Part shown: piece by piece, positions 44,030 to 52,518 of the stretch
Layout of the letters: each line of letters opens with the position of its first letter
Numbering within the stretch: position 1 is the stretch's first letter
Source of the DNA: Crocinitomicaceae bacterium
GTDB lineage: Bacteria; Bacteroidota; Bacteroidia; Flavobacteriales_D; Crocinitomicaceae
Direction: 5' to 3'
NCBI GenBank assembly: GCA_021325675.1
Contig: JAJTCM010000002.1
Location: 186,001 to 250,000, forward strand
Length of the DNA: 64,000 bases
Notes under the pieces: model-generated
The model's database searches: none
Seen by the model: only the letters and a program-made list of their open reading frames with translations
Told to the model about the DNA's origin: nothing
Position numbers and translations under genes: made by a program

Positions 44030-44881
44030 TTATTTTACAATATACGTTCTCAGGTCTTTGATTTTAGCTGCCAGGTTCCTGAATTCTTCCGGCGTTAATT
44101 TCGGGGAAACGAAAGTTGAGCTTTCCATTGCCGTTTTTACGGATGCGAAATTATCATAAGTTGCCTGGATATCTTCGAGCTTTTTGATCACGTTGGAAAG
44201 TACCTCATCTGAAGTCGGGTACGTTTTCAAGCCTTTCACGATGTTTTTCAGAAGGTTGATCTGGTCAACGATGGTCACCGGAAGGTTGGAGTCCGGGTTT
44301 TGCTCGATGTCCTTGATGCCGAGGTACATTCCCTCCACCCACGCGCCGGCAAACTGCACAACAGAAAGGTAGCGGATATCGTTATCGTCCATGTATTCTT
44401 CGGAACGCTCTTGGATATCGTAGATCAGGTCTTCGATTACCTCCATGTTATTGAGGTTCTTGTCAAATTTTTCGATGATTTTTTTGTCGGAGAAAACTGG
44501 CTTCAAACCAACGCCGTTACCCAGTTCCTGGATGGCTTTGAGATATTCGCGTGCCTCCTGTGATTTTTCATTGATGGCGCTGTAGGCCAAATCGGTTGAA
44601 TATACGCCTAAGTTCAGAAGCTGTTTTACTTTCGACTGATAGTTTTGCTTGTTTGAAGCCGGGTTTGTTGCTCCCGGAGTATATTTCAAACCTGCTGCCT
44701 GAAAAGCTTTTGCCAGGGAAATCGGTTGTGGCAATACGAAATCGTATTCCTCAGAATTGAAGTTGTTATCGGTTTCAACGACAACTTTTGCCGTTTTTCC
44801 GTCTTTGTCTTCGTTACCCCCGCAAGAAACAAGGCTTAACCCAGCTGATACAAGTAAAAAAGTATATTTCGACTTAAACAT
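44030..44881 (-). CDS. Lipoprotein, mostly helical, function unknown
   Basis: The 283-residue protein has a lipoprotein signal with the lipobox LSLVSC (Cys 20) followed by GGNEDKDGK. The rest is predicted largely helical (repeated Lys/Glu/Leu helices, e.g. QSKVKQLLNLGVYSTDLAYS and ETVKSA-like segments), which resembles helical imelysin-like or heavy-metal binding lipoproteins but I cannot assign a family. It starts the run with the 166-residue protein, deacetylase and GSCFA genes. Divergent from comEC. Confidence 0.75.
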   Translation of the reverse strand: MFKSKYTFLLVSAGLSLVSCGGNEDKDGKTAKVVVETDNNFNSEEYDFVLPQPISLAKAFQAAGLKYTPGATNPASNKQNYQSKVKQLLNLGVYSTDLAYSAINEKSQEAREYLKAIQELGNGVGLKPVFSDKKIIEKFDKNLNNMEVIEDLIYDIQERSEEYMDDNDIRYLSVVQFAGAWVEGMYLGIKDIEQNPDSNLPVTIVDQINLLKNIVKGLKTYPTSDEVLSNVIKKLEDIQATYDNFASVKTAMESSTFVSPKLTPEEFRNLAAKIKDLRTYIVK

Positions 44882-44970
44882 ATTATTAAAATTTGGGACT
44901 AAAGTAATGAAAAAAAATCTTTAAATCAGTTAATTGCAACTGAGAATTTATATTTTTACTTAAAAAAGGA

Positions 44971-46932
44971 ATGAAACAAGTACCTTTCCTCACTATTTGC
45001 GTTTTCTTCTGCCTGGGGATCATTTTATCAGAATATATCACGTTTTCAGCTGTTTTCACTGCCGGACTTTTATCCTTTCTCCTTGTTGTTTATTTTGCCG
45101 CTGAAAAGCTTGTACTGTTCAAAACCCGGCAGGAACACAAAACGCTGGGCTTAATGCTGATCTGCCTGTTGAGCGGCTTTGCTTTTTACAATGTAACGAG
45201 GAAAGAAAACTCTGCCTTTTCGCTGGAGAACAATTACCTGAAAGGCGATCTTATCCTGGGGCAAATCCTGAGTAAAACGAGCAGCTCCGGGGCTTACGCT
45301 AAATGTGAATTTGAAGTAAACGCCTTAATCCGGGGCAGAGACACTGTTGTCATTAAGGACAAAGCTGTTGTTTTCCTCAAAGGCGCGGATGAGCTGTCGG
45401 ATTTTGACGTTTGTCTTGTGCAAAGCGACCTCGACCCGATCCGGAACAAATCCAATCCCGGCGAATTCGATTCGGAGTTTTTCTGGAAACACAAAGGCAT
45501 CACATACATTGGTTTTGCAGATGAGGCTTCCTACGCTAAAATCGGCCAGGCTGACCCGCCGTTTTCGCATGTTTTCACCAGGCTCCGCAATTATTTTTCG
45601 GCCATTCTCGACAAGCACCTGAGCGGTGACGAGCTTGGCGTTGCGAAAGCCCTAATCCTCGGTGACCGGAGCTCGCTTGATGCGGAAATTACCGGCAAGT
45701 TCGGCAACACCGGGGCGATGCACATTCTTGCGGTTTCCGGCCTGCACGTTGGGATCCTGATCCAGATCCTGACTTCTTTTTTCGGCCTTTTTAAGCGATG
45801 GATTTCCAAAAACAGGGCAATCCTTATTTCTTTGGCGATTGTCTGGATTTATTCGCTGCTGACCGGTTTTTCTGCTTCAGTTGTTCGCTCGGTCGTGATG
45901 TTCAGCTTGCTCGTCGGCAGCCAGCTGCTGGAACGGAACTATAACAATTACAATGTCCTGGCCTTTTCGGCGGTGGTGATCCTCGTGTGGAACCCGCACT
46001 TTCTGTTCGACATCGGTTTCCAGCTTTCTTACCTGGCTATGCTCGGTATTTTTATGTTTTACAAGCCGCTGGGCAAGCTCGTGTATTTTAAAAACAAGAT
46101 TGTCCGGCTGGCTTACGAAGGGACGATGGTTGGGATTGCGGCACAAATTATGACCGTTCCGCTGACTTTATATTATTTCCACCAGTTCCCGAATTATTTC
46201 ATTCTCACGAACCTCGGGCTCATGGTTTTCTCCTTTGTAATCCTTGTTTTGGGTGTTTCACTTTTTTCAACTGCTTTCCTGACAATCCTGGCAAAACCAA
46301 TTGCTGGGCTGCTTTCATTTTCGCTCACGGTCATGCTGCTGATCATCCATTATATTGACGCTTTGCCCGGTGCGGTTTCCTCCGGCTTTGTGCTCAATAG
46401 TTTTGCGGTGCTCGTTTTATTTGCCCTCATTTTGCTTTTGTTTTATGCTTTATATTATCAACGGATGCGGCTCTTACAGTTTGTCTTGCTCAGCTCGACG
46501 GTTTTTGTCATTGCGGTAGTGCATGTACGCTATTCCAGCATCGCTTCGCAGCAAATTTGTTTCTTTCAATCCAATCGCCCCGTATTTGCCGTGAAGCTTG
46601 ATCAGCGCAGCTTTGTATTTTATGCCGATAAGAACAAAAATCCAAAGCAAGCTGAATTTTTAGGAAAATCTTTTCAGAAAATTTATCCGGCCGAACTGCA
46701 GCTCATTGAAATTTCGGGGAAAAAAGAAACCCGGGTTGCTTACGGAAAAGACCGGATCAAAGTGCGCCGCGATAAAGGCGGTTATACGATCCGGGTCAAC
46801 GACAAATCGTATTTTTATATGACTTCCCTGGACAATTTTTCGGAGATTAAAACCAAAGTTTCCGCCTCCTGGCTGGAAGACCCCGGAACACCTTACTGCC
46901 TGAAACAGAAAGCGGTGCAATTTTTGCTATAA
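44971..46932 (+). CDS. comEC: ComEC/Rec2-family competence membrane protein
   Basis: ComEC forms the inner-membrane channel for transforming DNA. The 653 residues start with a DUF4131-type domain (about 1-190), followed by the Competence domain with GDRSSLDAEITGKFGNTGAM and HILAVSGLHVGIL (about 228-265), then about eight hydrophobic segments to residue 510. The C-terminal 140 residues lack the full metallo-beta-lactamase domain found in longer ComEC proteins, though a remnant-like domain may be present. Supports natural transformation by analogy. It precedes the small secreted protein by 28 bases. Confidence 0.9.
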   Translation: MKQVPFLTICVFFCLGIILSEYITFSAVFTAGLLSFLLVVYFAAEKLVLFKTRQEHKTLGLMLICLLSGFAFYNVTRKENSAFSLENNYLKGDLILGQILSKTSSSGAYAKCEFEVNALIRGRDTVVIKDKAVVFLKGADELSDFDVCLVQSDLDPIRNKSNPGEFDSEFFWKHKGITYIGFADEASYAKIGQADPPFSHVFTRLRNYFSAILDKHLSGDELGVAKALILGDRSSLDAEITGKFGNTGAMHILAVSGLHVGILIQILTSFFGLFKRWISKNRAILISLAIVWIYSLLTGFSASVVRSVVMFSLLVGSQLLERNYNNYNVLAFSAVVILVWNPHFLFDIGFQLSYLAMLGIFMFYKPLGKLVYFKNKIVRLAYEGTMVGIAAQIMTVPLTLYYFHQFPNYFILTNLGLMVFSFVILVLGVSLFSTAFLTILAKPIAGLLSFSLTVMLLIIHYIDALPGAVSSGFVLNSFAVLVLFALILLLFYALYYQRMRLLQFVLLSSTVFVIAVVHVRYSSIASQQICFFQSNRPVFAVKLDQRSFVFYADKNKNPKQAEFLGKSFQKIYPAELQLIEISGKKETRVAYGKDRIKVRRDKGGYTIRVNDKSYFYMTSLDNFSEIKTKVSASWLEDPGTPYCLKQKAVQFLL

Positions 46933-46960
46933 TTCTTTTACGACAGTAATAAACTACATC

Positions 46961-47458
46961 ATGAATCAGTCTTTTATCTTCATTTTAGGCTCTGTATTTT
47001 CAGCACTTGGTGTTCACGCGCAGGAAGATCCGGTTATCACAGCGGGCATTGCCCTGCCCCAGGACAAGCTTTATATCTTAGAAGATGTCGAAAAATACCA
47101 AAGCGGACGCCGGTATTCGATGGACGAAAATGATTGTTACTTTCAGGTATTGAATGGCTATGTTGTACTTTCATACCGCTCCCGTAGTCAAAACGGCCTT
47201 ACTTCGGGGAAAATCAGCAGCTCGGCTATCAAAGAAGTAGAGGGCGAAGAAATTATAACGTTTACCGTTATTTCAGATGGAAACTTCACTGGTTCGAAAG
47301 GAAACCGTTCCTTTTTTGGAATCAAAAACACCGGCGAAAACCGTTTTGTTATATATCAACTGGGTAATACCGGATTACCTGTCCGGATTTTCAATGCACA
47401 CGTCGCCAGTGCAAAAGAAAAAACACAATTAATGAAGCGTTCCGCCGGTATGACTTGA
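46961..47458 (+). CDS. Small secreted protein, function unknown
   Basis: The 165-residue protein has a signal peptide (about 1-20, ending VHA, then Q). The remainder is beta-rich with SRSQNGLTSGKISS and KGNRSFFGIKNTGENRFV segments and contains one Cys (NDCYF). It is unlike any family I can name. It is spaced 28 bases from comEC on the same strand and closed by a terminator, so it may be co-transcribed with comEC. Confidence 0.75.
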   Translation: MNQSFIFILGSVFSALGVHAQEDPVITAGIALPQDKLYILEDVEKYQSGRRYSMDENDCYFQVLNGYVVLSYRSRSQNGLTSGKISSSAIKEVEGEEIITFTVISDGNFTGSKGNRSFFGIKNTGENRFVIYQLGNTGLPVRIFNAHVASAKEKTQLMKRSAGMT

Positions 47459-47491
47459 TTCACCTGCACAATATCCCGGCATAAGGGTCAG

Positions 47492-47520
47492 GCACATAGT
47501 TTTTGCTGTGTGCTTTTTTT
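47492..47520 (+). terminator. Rho-independent terminator
   Basis: GCACATAG (47492-47499) pairs with CTGTGTGC (47506-47513), one G-T pair, followed by seven T. Confidence 0.82.
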
Positions 47521-47820
47521 GTTTGTACCATTTAAGGCTAAATTCTCCTCTTGTTCCAGATTTATTCCCGGATCACTGATTATTTTTTAGTCAGAAGCTG
47601 TTACTATCAATTTTATGAAAAAATCAAATTTCATGTAATCAATTTAAATGGTTGATAATTAATTATATATTCATTTTTAACCGGTTATAAACGAATAACT
47701 TTCGACAACAAGTGCGTAATAACCGAAAGATAATTTGAGACTGCCGCAACTTTGCAATGTCGGAATCAAACCGGCGATTTACAAACTAATTTTTTATTCA
47801 AACAATTAAAGACAAATGTT
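47521..47820. other. Non-coding gap before the SSB genes
   Basis: AT-rich, no plausible gene. A -7-like CAACTTTG (one mismatch to TAnnTTTG) lies at about 47748-47755, which could give a leader of roughly 60 bases for the first ssb. No convincing -33 partner seen. An in-frame ATG at 47752 upstream of ssb falls inside this box and is therefore not used as the start. Confidence 0.4.
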
Positions 47821-48189
47821 ATGAGCACACTAAGAAACAAAGTGAATTTAATCGGACGCATCGGGCAGAAACCCGAATTACAAACAGTACCGGGCGGTTA
47901 CCAGCTGACACGTTTTTTCGTAGCGACAAATGAGCGTTATAAAGATAAAAGCGGCGCCTGGCAGGAAGAAACGCAATGGCATAATATTACCGCCTGGGGA
48001 AAAAAAGCAGAAAATATTGTCCGCATTTTGGATAAAGGCAATGAAATCGCACTGGAAGGTAAATTGGTCAACCGCCAATACGAAACCCAGGGAGGAGAAA
48101 AACGTTACTCCACGGAAATTGAGCTCAATGAATTTATGCTCCTGAACAAAAAATCATTAAACAGCAATCCGAAATCTACTTCCCTATGA
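47821..48189 (+). CDS. ssb: Single-stranded DNA-binding protein, short form (1 of 3)
   Basis: SSB coats single-stranded DNA. I start at ATG 47821 (122 residues, MSTLRNKVNLIGRIGQKPEL), which is the usual SSB N-terminus. The OB fold is complete: TRFFVATNERYKD, ETQWHNITAWGKKAENI, NEIALEGKLVNRQYE and STEIELNEFMLL. After the fold there is only a short tail (LNSNPKSTSL); the disordered region and the acidic DDDIPF-type tip that recruits repair proteins are missing. It overlaps the second SSB gene by 4 bases. Confidence 0.92.
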   Translation: MSTLRNKVNLIGRIGQKPELQTVPGGYQLTRFFVATNERYKDKSGAWQEETQWHNITAWGKKAENIVRILDKGNEIALEGKLVNRQYETQGGEKRYSTEIELNEFMLLNKKSLNSNPKSTSL

Positions 48190-48500
48190 ACCACGTAAAC
48201 CTCATTGGAAAAATAAGCTCCGAGCCGAAAGTCATAGAATTGGAAAACGGGAAAAAACTGGCACAGTTCTCCATGTCGACACAGGAAACCTACCTGGACG
48301 CTGATGGCAACATCAAAAAGAAAAGCAACTGGCACCGGATTTCGGCCTGGGGTATCTGGGTAAACGTCCTGGAAGATTTCGGACACAAAGGGATCAACCT
48401 GGCCATAGAAGGAAAGCTTGTTTCCCGCTTTTACCGGACAACTGCCGGCGTACAGAAACTAATCACCGAAGTGGAAGTAAACGACCTGACCATCTTATAA
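48186..48500 (+). CDS. Single-stranded DNA-binding protein, short form (2 of 3)
   Basis: A 104-residue OB-fold SSB paralogue (NHVNLIGKISSEPKVIELE, NWHRISAWGIWVNVL, NLAIEGKLVSRFYR, LITEVEVNDLTIL). No C-terminal acidic tail. The gene begins at ATG 48186 within the stop region of the first ssb (overlap of 4 bases) and ends 12 bases before the third. The three proteins are clearly related but diverged, so they arose by old tandem duplication and may have separate roles or mix in one tetramer. Confidence 0.9.
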   Translation: MNHVNLIGKISSEPKVIELENGKKLAQFSMSTQETYLDADGNIKKKSNWHRISAWGIWVNVLEDFGHKGINLAIEGKLVSRFYRTTAGVQKLITEVEVNDLTIL

Positions 48501-48511
48501 TATACAAACCT

Positions 48512-48814
48512 ATGAAAAACCAAATCACGCTCATCGGCAATGTGGGATCACAGCCACTGGTAACCAATTTTGAAAACGGATCAAAAGTTGTCCGCTTAAG
48601 CATCGCAACGCCCTACTTCCGGAACGGCGAAACCAAAACGGAATGGCACCGGCTTTTCGCCTGGGGAAACGTGGCGCAATTCGTTGAAAATTTTGCAAAA
48701 CAAGGCAAAAAGATCGCTGTAACAGGCAAACTTGTGCACCGGACTTTTATTGCCCATGGTGGCAAGCCACGCCAAATAACTGAAATCGAAATCCGGCAGG
48801 TGATCGGACTTTAG
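48512..48814 (+). CDS. Single-stranded DNA-binding protein, short form (3 of 3)
   Basis: A 100-residue SSB OB-fold protein, the most compact of the three (MKNQITLIGNVGSQPLVTNF, TEWHRLFAWGNVAQFV, KIAVTGKLVHRTF, ITEIEIRQVIGL). There is no acidic C-terminal tip. It closes the ssb cluster and is followed by a strong terminator. Confidence 0.9.
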   Translation: MKNQITLIGNVGSQPLVTNFENGSKVVRLSIATPYFRNGETKTEWHRLFAWGNVAQFVENFAKQGKKIAVTGKLVHRTFIAHGGKPRQITEIEIRQVIGL

Positions 48815-48858
48815 CTCTCTTTAAATCCTAACACAGCCTACCTTGAAAGGTTAGGGTT

Positions 48859-48886
48859 ACCCCGTGCAGCGATGTACGGGGTTTTT
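48859..48886 (+). terminator. Rho-independent terminator of the ssb cluster
   Basis: ACCCCGT (48859-48865) pairs with ACGGGGT (48876-48882) around a 10-base loop, followed by T residues. Confidence 0.85.
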
Positions 48887-48968
48887 GCTTTTAAGCGCTC
48901 ATCCCGAAAGGGCTGAATTTAGTCGTAAAATAGTTTTGATTAAGCATGATAAATCCATTTTTTTAGCG

Positions 48969-48976
48969 TAATTTTG
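48969..48976 (+). promoter_or_regulatory. -7 box for purH
   Basis: TAATTTTG matches TAnnTTTG exactly, 26 bases before the purH ATG. No TTG lies at ideal -33 spacing. Confidence 0.5.
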
Positions 48977-49001
48977 CACTGAATTTCATTTCCCCTTAAC
49001 T

Positions 49002-50537
49002 ATGAGTAAAAATAAGCAAATCAAGAGTGCATTAATTTCAGTTTTTGACAAAACCGGCCTTGAGCCAATTATCAAGCGCTTGGCTGAATTAAATGTAACG
49101 ATTTACTCAACCGGGGGAACGCAGGAATTCATAGAAAAAATGGGGGTTGCCGTTGAACGCGTTGAAGATTTGACTTCTTATCCGTCCATTCTTGGCGGCC
49201 GCGTAAAGACTTTGCACCCAAAGATTTTCGGTGGGATCCTGAACCGCCGCGATAACGAGGAAGACCAGGTACAGATTGCCGACTACGAAATCCCTTCCAT
49301 TGATTTGGTAATCGTTGACCTCTACCCTTTTGAAAAAACCGTTAAATCAACAACGGACCACGAAGCAATCATCGAAAAAATCGATATCGGCGGAATTTCA
49401 TTGATCCGTGCCGCAGCTAAAAATTATGAGGACGTCGTAATTATTCCGTCACAGGCACAGTATGAAAAATTCCTCGCCAAGCTGGATGAGAATGGTGAAA
49501 CAAGTCTCGAAGCGCGTATGTCATTTGCCCGCGATGCTTTCAACGTTTCGTCACATTACGATACGCAGATCCACGCTTATTTCGCAACACAAACGGAAAA
49601 CGAGAACCTGAGCCTCAAAATTTCACTGCAGCAGGGAGAAATACTCCGTTACGGTGAAAACCCGCATCAGCAAGGCGTATTTTTTGGTGACCTGAATGCC
49701 GTTTTTGATAAATTGCACGGAAAAGAATTATCCTACAACAATTTATTAGACGTTGACGCGGCTGTACAGCTGATGCTCGAATTTCAGTCTGACGCACCGA
49801 CATTTGCAATCCTGAAGCACAACAACGCCTGCGGACTTGCAACACGCGACACGATCAAAGAAGCTTACGAAGCAGCATTGGCCGGTGACCCGGTTTCAGC
49901 TTTCGGGGGAATCCTGATTGCCAACACGAAAATTGATGCAGCTACCGCGACAGTCATGAACGATTTGTTCTGTGAGGTCGTAATCGCACCGGAATACGAA
50001 GCGGAGGCCATCACAATCCTGCAGTCCAAAAAGAACCGTATTATTTTAAAACAAAAACAAACTGCTTTTCCGCAAAAACAGGTAAGAACAATCCTGAACG
50101 GAATTTTAGAGCAGGATAAAGATTATAAAACCGAAACGGCTGCCGACCTGAAAACGATTACTAAAATCGCACCGACAGCGGCTGAAACAGAAGATTTACT
50201 TTTCGCTAATAAACTGGTGAAGCACACCAAATCCAACACCATTGTCCTGGCGAAAAACAAGCAGCTGCTCGCAAGCGGTACGGGGCAGACTTCGCGTGTT
50301 GACGCTCTGCGCCAGGCAATTCACAAAGCAAAATCGTTCAATTTTGAACTGAAAGGAGCAGTTATGGCTTCGGATGCCTTTTTCCCCTTCCCGGATTGTG
50401 TGGAGATAGCCCACCTGGAAGGAATTGATACCGTGATCCAGCCCGGCGGTTCAATCAAGGACGACCTTTCGGTTGCTTATTGCGATGAGCACCAGATGGC
50501 TATGGTAATGACCGGTGTAAGGCATTTTAAACATTAA
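49002..50537 (+). CDS. purH: Bifunctional AICAR formyltransferase/IMP cyclohydrolase
   Basis: PurH carries out the last two steps of de novo purine synthesis: AICAR to FAICAR with 10-formyl-THF, then ring closure to IMP. The 511 residues are the usual length. The N-terminal IMP cyclohydrolase (MGS-like) domain includes YSTGGTQEFIEKMGV (about 32) and KTLHPKIFGGIL (about 70). The C-terminal transformylase domain includes LRYGENPHQQ and the catalytic KHNNACG at 272-278, and ends with PGGSIKDDLSVAYCDEHQM. It lies 95 bases upstream of mreB. Confidence 0.98.
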   Translation: MSKNKQIKSALISVFDKTGLEPIIKRLAELNVTIYSTGGTQEFIEKMGVAVERVEDLTSYPSILGGRVKTLHPKIFGGILNRRDNEEDQVQIADYEIPSIDLVIVDLYPFEKTVKSTTDHEAIIEKIDIGGISLIRAAAKNYEDVVIIPSQAQYEKFLAKLDENGETSLEARMSFARDAFNVSSHYDTQIHAYFATQTENENLSLKISLQQGEILRYGENPHQQGVFFGDLNAVFDKLHGKELSYNNLLDVDAAVQLMLEFQSDAPTFAILKHNNACGLATRDTIKEAYEAALAGDPVSAFGGILIANTKIDAATATVMNDLFCEVVIAPEYEAEAITILQSKKNRIILKQKQTAFPQKQVRTILNGILEQDKDYKTETAADLKTITKIAPTAAETEDLLFANKLVKHTKSNTIVLAKNKQLLASGTGQTSRVDALRQAIHKAKSFNFELKGAVMASDAFFPFPDCVEIAHLEGIDTVIQPGGSIKDDLSVAYCDEHQMAMVMTGVRHFKH

Positions 50538-50632
50538 TTCAAATTTTTTTTCCGAAATTTGAAACAAAAATTAAAAATTTACGAATACGTTAACACAAAA
50601 CAAAGAGACTTCATTTAACGAAGCGCGATAAA

Positions 50633-51661
50633 ATGGGATTATTTAATTTTTTAACACAAGAAATAGCGATCGACCTTGGTACAGCAAATACCCTGATCAT
50701 CATGAATGACAAAGTGGTTGTTGATGAGCCGTCGATTGTTGCCAAAGATATTCAAACCGGCAATATCGTTGCGATTGGGAAAAAAGCCCAGCAAATGCAC
50801 GGAAAAACCCACAAATTGATTGAAACGGTGCGCCCGTTGAAAGATGGTGTGATTGCGGATTTCCAAAGTGCTGAAGCAATGATCCGCGGGATGATCAAAA
50901 TGATCAACGGCGGCAAAAAATCTATGTTCTCACCGAACCTGCGCATGGTGGTTTGTATCCCATCTGGTATTACGGAGGTGGAAAAACGCGCCGTTCGTGA
51001 CTCCTGTGAACATGCCGGTGCAAAAGAAGTTTACCTGATCCATGAGCCGATGGCCGCTGCGATCGGTATCGGTATCGACGTGGAAGAGCCAATGGGCAAC
51101 ATGATTATTGACATAGGCGGTGGTACTTCCGAAATTGCGGTAATCGCCCTGGGCGGTATCGTCTGCGATAAATCCATTCGTATTGCGGGTGATGATTTTA
51201 CACAAGACATCGAAGAATACATGCGCCGTCAGCACAACATCCTCGTAGGTGAACGTACGGCTGAGCAATTGAAAATCGAAGTCGGTGCAGCCATTCCTGA
51301 GCTTGACAACCCACCGCCGGATTTCGCCGTTCGCGGAAGGGACTTAATGACCGGAATCCCGAAAGAGATCATCGTGACTTATTCTGAAGTGGCCCATGCA
51401 CTTGACAAAACAATTTCTAAAATCGAAGAAGCAATCCTGAGCGCGCTCGAGATGACGCCGCCGGAGCTTTCTGCAGATATCTACAAAACAGGAATTTACC
51501 TCGCCGGTGGTGGCTCAATGCTCCGCGGACTTGACAAACGGATCCAGCAAAAAACCAAATTGCCGGTACACATTGCTGAAGATCCACTGAGAGCTGTTGC
51601 CCGCGGAACAAGTATCGCATTAAAAAACATCGACCGTTTCCAGTTCCTTATCCGGGACTAA
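50633..51661 (+). CDS. mreB: Rod-shape-determining protein MreB
   Basis: MreB is the bacterial actin that guides lateral cell-wall synthesis. The 342 residues match the family. Actin-fold nucleotide motifs are IDLGTANTLI (about 13-22), IIDIGGGTSEIAVIALGG (about 158-175) and GIYLAGGGSMLRGLD near 290. In Bacteroidota purH-mreB is a common order, usually followed by mreC and mreD. Here a strong terminator follows directly and mreC/mreD are not downstream. Confidence 0.98.
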   Translation: MGLFNFLTQEIAIDLGTANTLIIMNDKVVVDEPSIVAKDIQTGNIVAIGKKAQQMHGKTHKLIETVRPLKDGVIADFQSAEAMIRGMIKMINGGKKSMFSPNLRMVVCIPSGITEVEKRAVRDSCEHAGAKEVYLIHEPMAAAIGIGIDVEEPMGNMIIDIGGGTSEIAVIALGGIVCDKSIRIAGDDFTQDIEEYMRRQHNILVGERTAEQLKIEVGAAIPELDNPPPDFAVRGRDLMTGIPKEIIVTYSEVAHALDKTISKIEEAILSALEMTPPELSADIYKTGIYLAGGGSMLRGLDKRIQQKTKLPVHIAEDPLRAVARGTSIALKNIDRFQFLIRD

Positions 51662-51680
51662 ACGCAAAGAACATTATATT

Positions 51681-51715
51681 AAAAAAGCATCCGCCAACTG
51701 ACGGATGCTTTTTTT
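51681..51715. terminator. Bidirectional terminator between mreB and a lipoprotein gene
   Basis: AAAAAAGCATCCG and CGGATGCTTTTTT form a perfect 13-bp stem around an 8-base loop, with A and T runs on both sides. It serves both mreB and the convergent lipoprotein gene that ends at 51717. Confidence 0.93.
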
Positions 51716-51716
51716 G

Positions 51717-52409
51717 TTACATACTCTCCAATTTATAACCCGGCGGTACCTTGAACTTGTCCGCAGGAACAGCAGTTTTTTCTTCTACTTTTGTCGCTTT
51801 AACAGTTGTTTTGCTGTCTTTTGCCTGGCTTTCCGTCAATAAACAAATATGCTGCCAGCCTGCAAATTTGGTTGTTGAGCCGTAGTCTTTAACGAATTGT
51901 GAAAATACTTCACACTCTTTTCCGGCAATTGTTTCGTTGGGCAGCTTTTTAGCATTGCCGTTTTCTTTTTCTTTAGGATCAAATTTTGACCAGTCGCAGG
52001 CCATTTCCGTTCCCTGGTAAGCAACACCAACCTTGTAAGCCGTTTTTGTATCGTGAACCAGTTTATACAGATCTTTTCCATCACTGAAAAAAGATTCGGT
52101 GAGCTTACCGTCTTTATAGGTTTCTTTACATTCCAGCGTACCGAAATCGTCAAAATAAACGATGTCTTTTCCTTTGATGACCATTCCTGCCATTTCCATC
52201 GTGGATTCAAATGTTACAACGGCTGCTTTAATGCCGTATTTATGCGGCAAATTGGACGCCGGGCTTTCACCCTGCGCAGCATTTTCTGTGTTTCCGGATT
52301 CCGTTTTCGTTTTTTCTTCTGCCGCAGAACAGGAGTACAAGGCAAAAAATGCCATGCAGGTAATCGAAAAAATCAGCTTGGCTGCTAACTGTGTTGGTGA
52401 TGTTTTCAT
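51717..52409 (-). CDS. Lipoprotein, DUF4412-like
   Basis: The 230-residue protein has a lipoprotein signal with lipobox FALYSC (Cys 27). The mature part consists of beta strands of the kind seen in DUF4412 and related Bacteroidota lipoproteins (YGIKAAVVTFESTMEMAGMV, ETIAGKECEVFSQ, KFKVPPGYKLESM), reminiscent of LolA/LolB-like envelope barrels. Two Cys in the mature part (FGTLECKETY, EMACDWSKF) may pair. Function unknown. Monocistronic, converging on mreB. Confidence 0.8.
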   Translation of the reverse strand: MKTSPTQLAAKLIFSITCMAFFALYSCSAAEEKTKTESGNTENAAQGESPASNLPHKYGIKAAVVTFESTMEMAGMVIKGKDIVYFDDFGTLECKETYKDGKLTESFFSDGKDLYKLVHDTKTAYKVGVAYQGTEMACDWSKFDPKEKENGNAKKLPNETIAGKECEVFSQFVKDYGSTTKFAGWQHICLLTESQAKDSKTTVKATKVEEKTAVPADKFKVPPGYKLESM

Positions 52410-52518
52410 GTGTTTTAAATGTTTCGTTTTTGAGAAACAAACTTAGGTAAACACATGAGCTAAAAAAATAGAACGTTAGTTATAATAAAGGTGTAGATTA
52501 GAACGGTTTTATCCGGGT

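Noticed and set aside
47612-47638. A mini-ORF beginning ATGAAAAAATC
   Set aside because: It ends after seven codons; resembles a signal-peptide start but leads nowhere, so probably chance.
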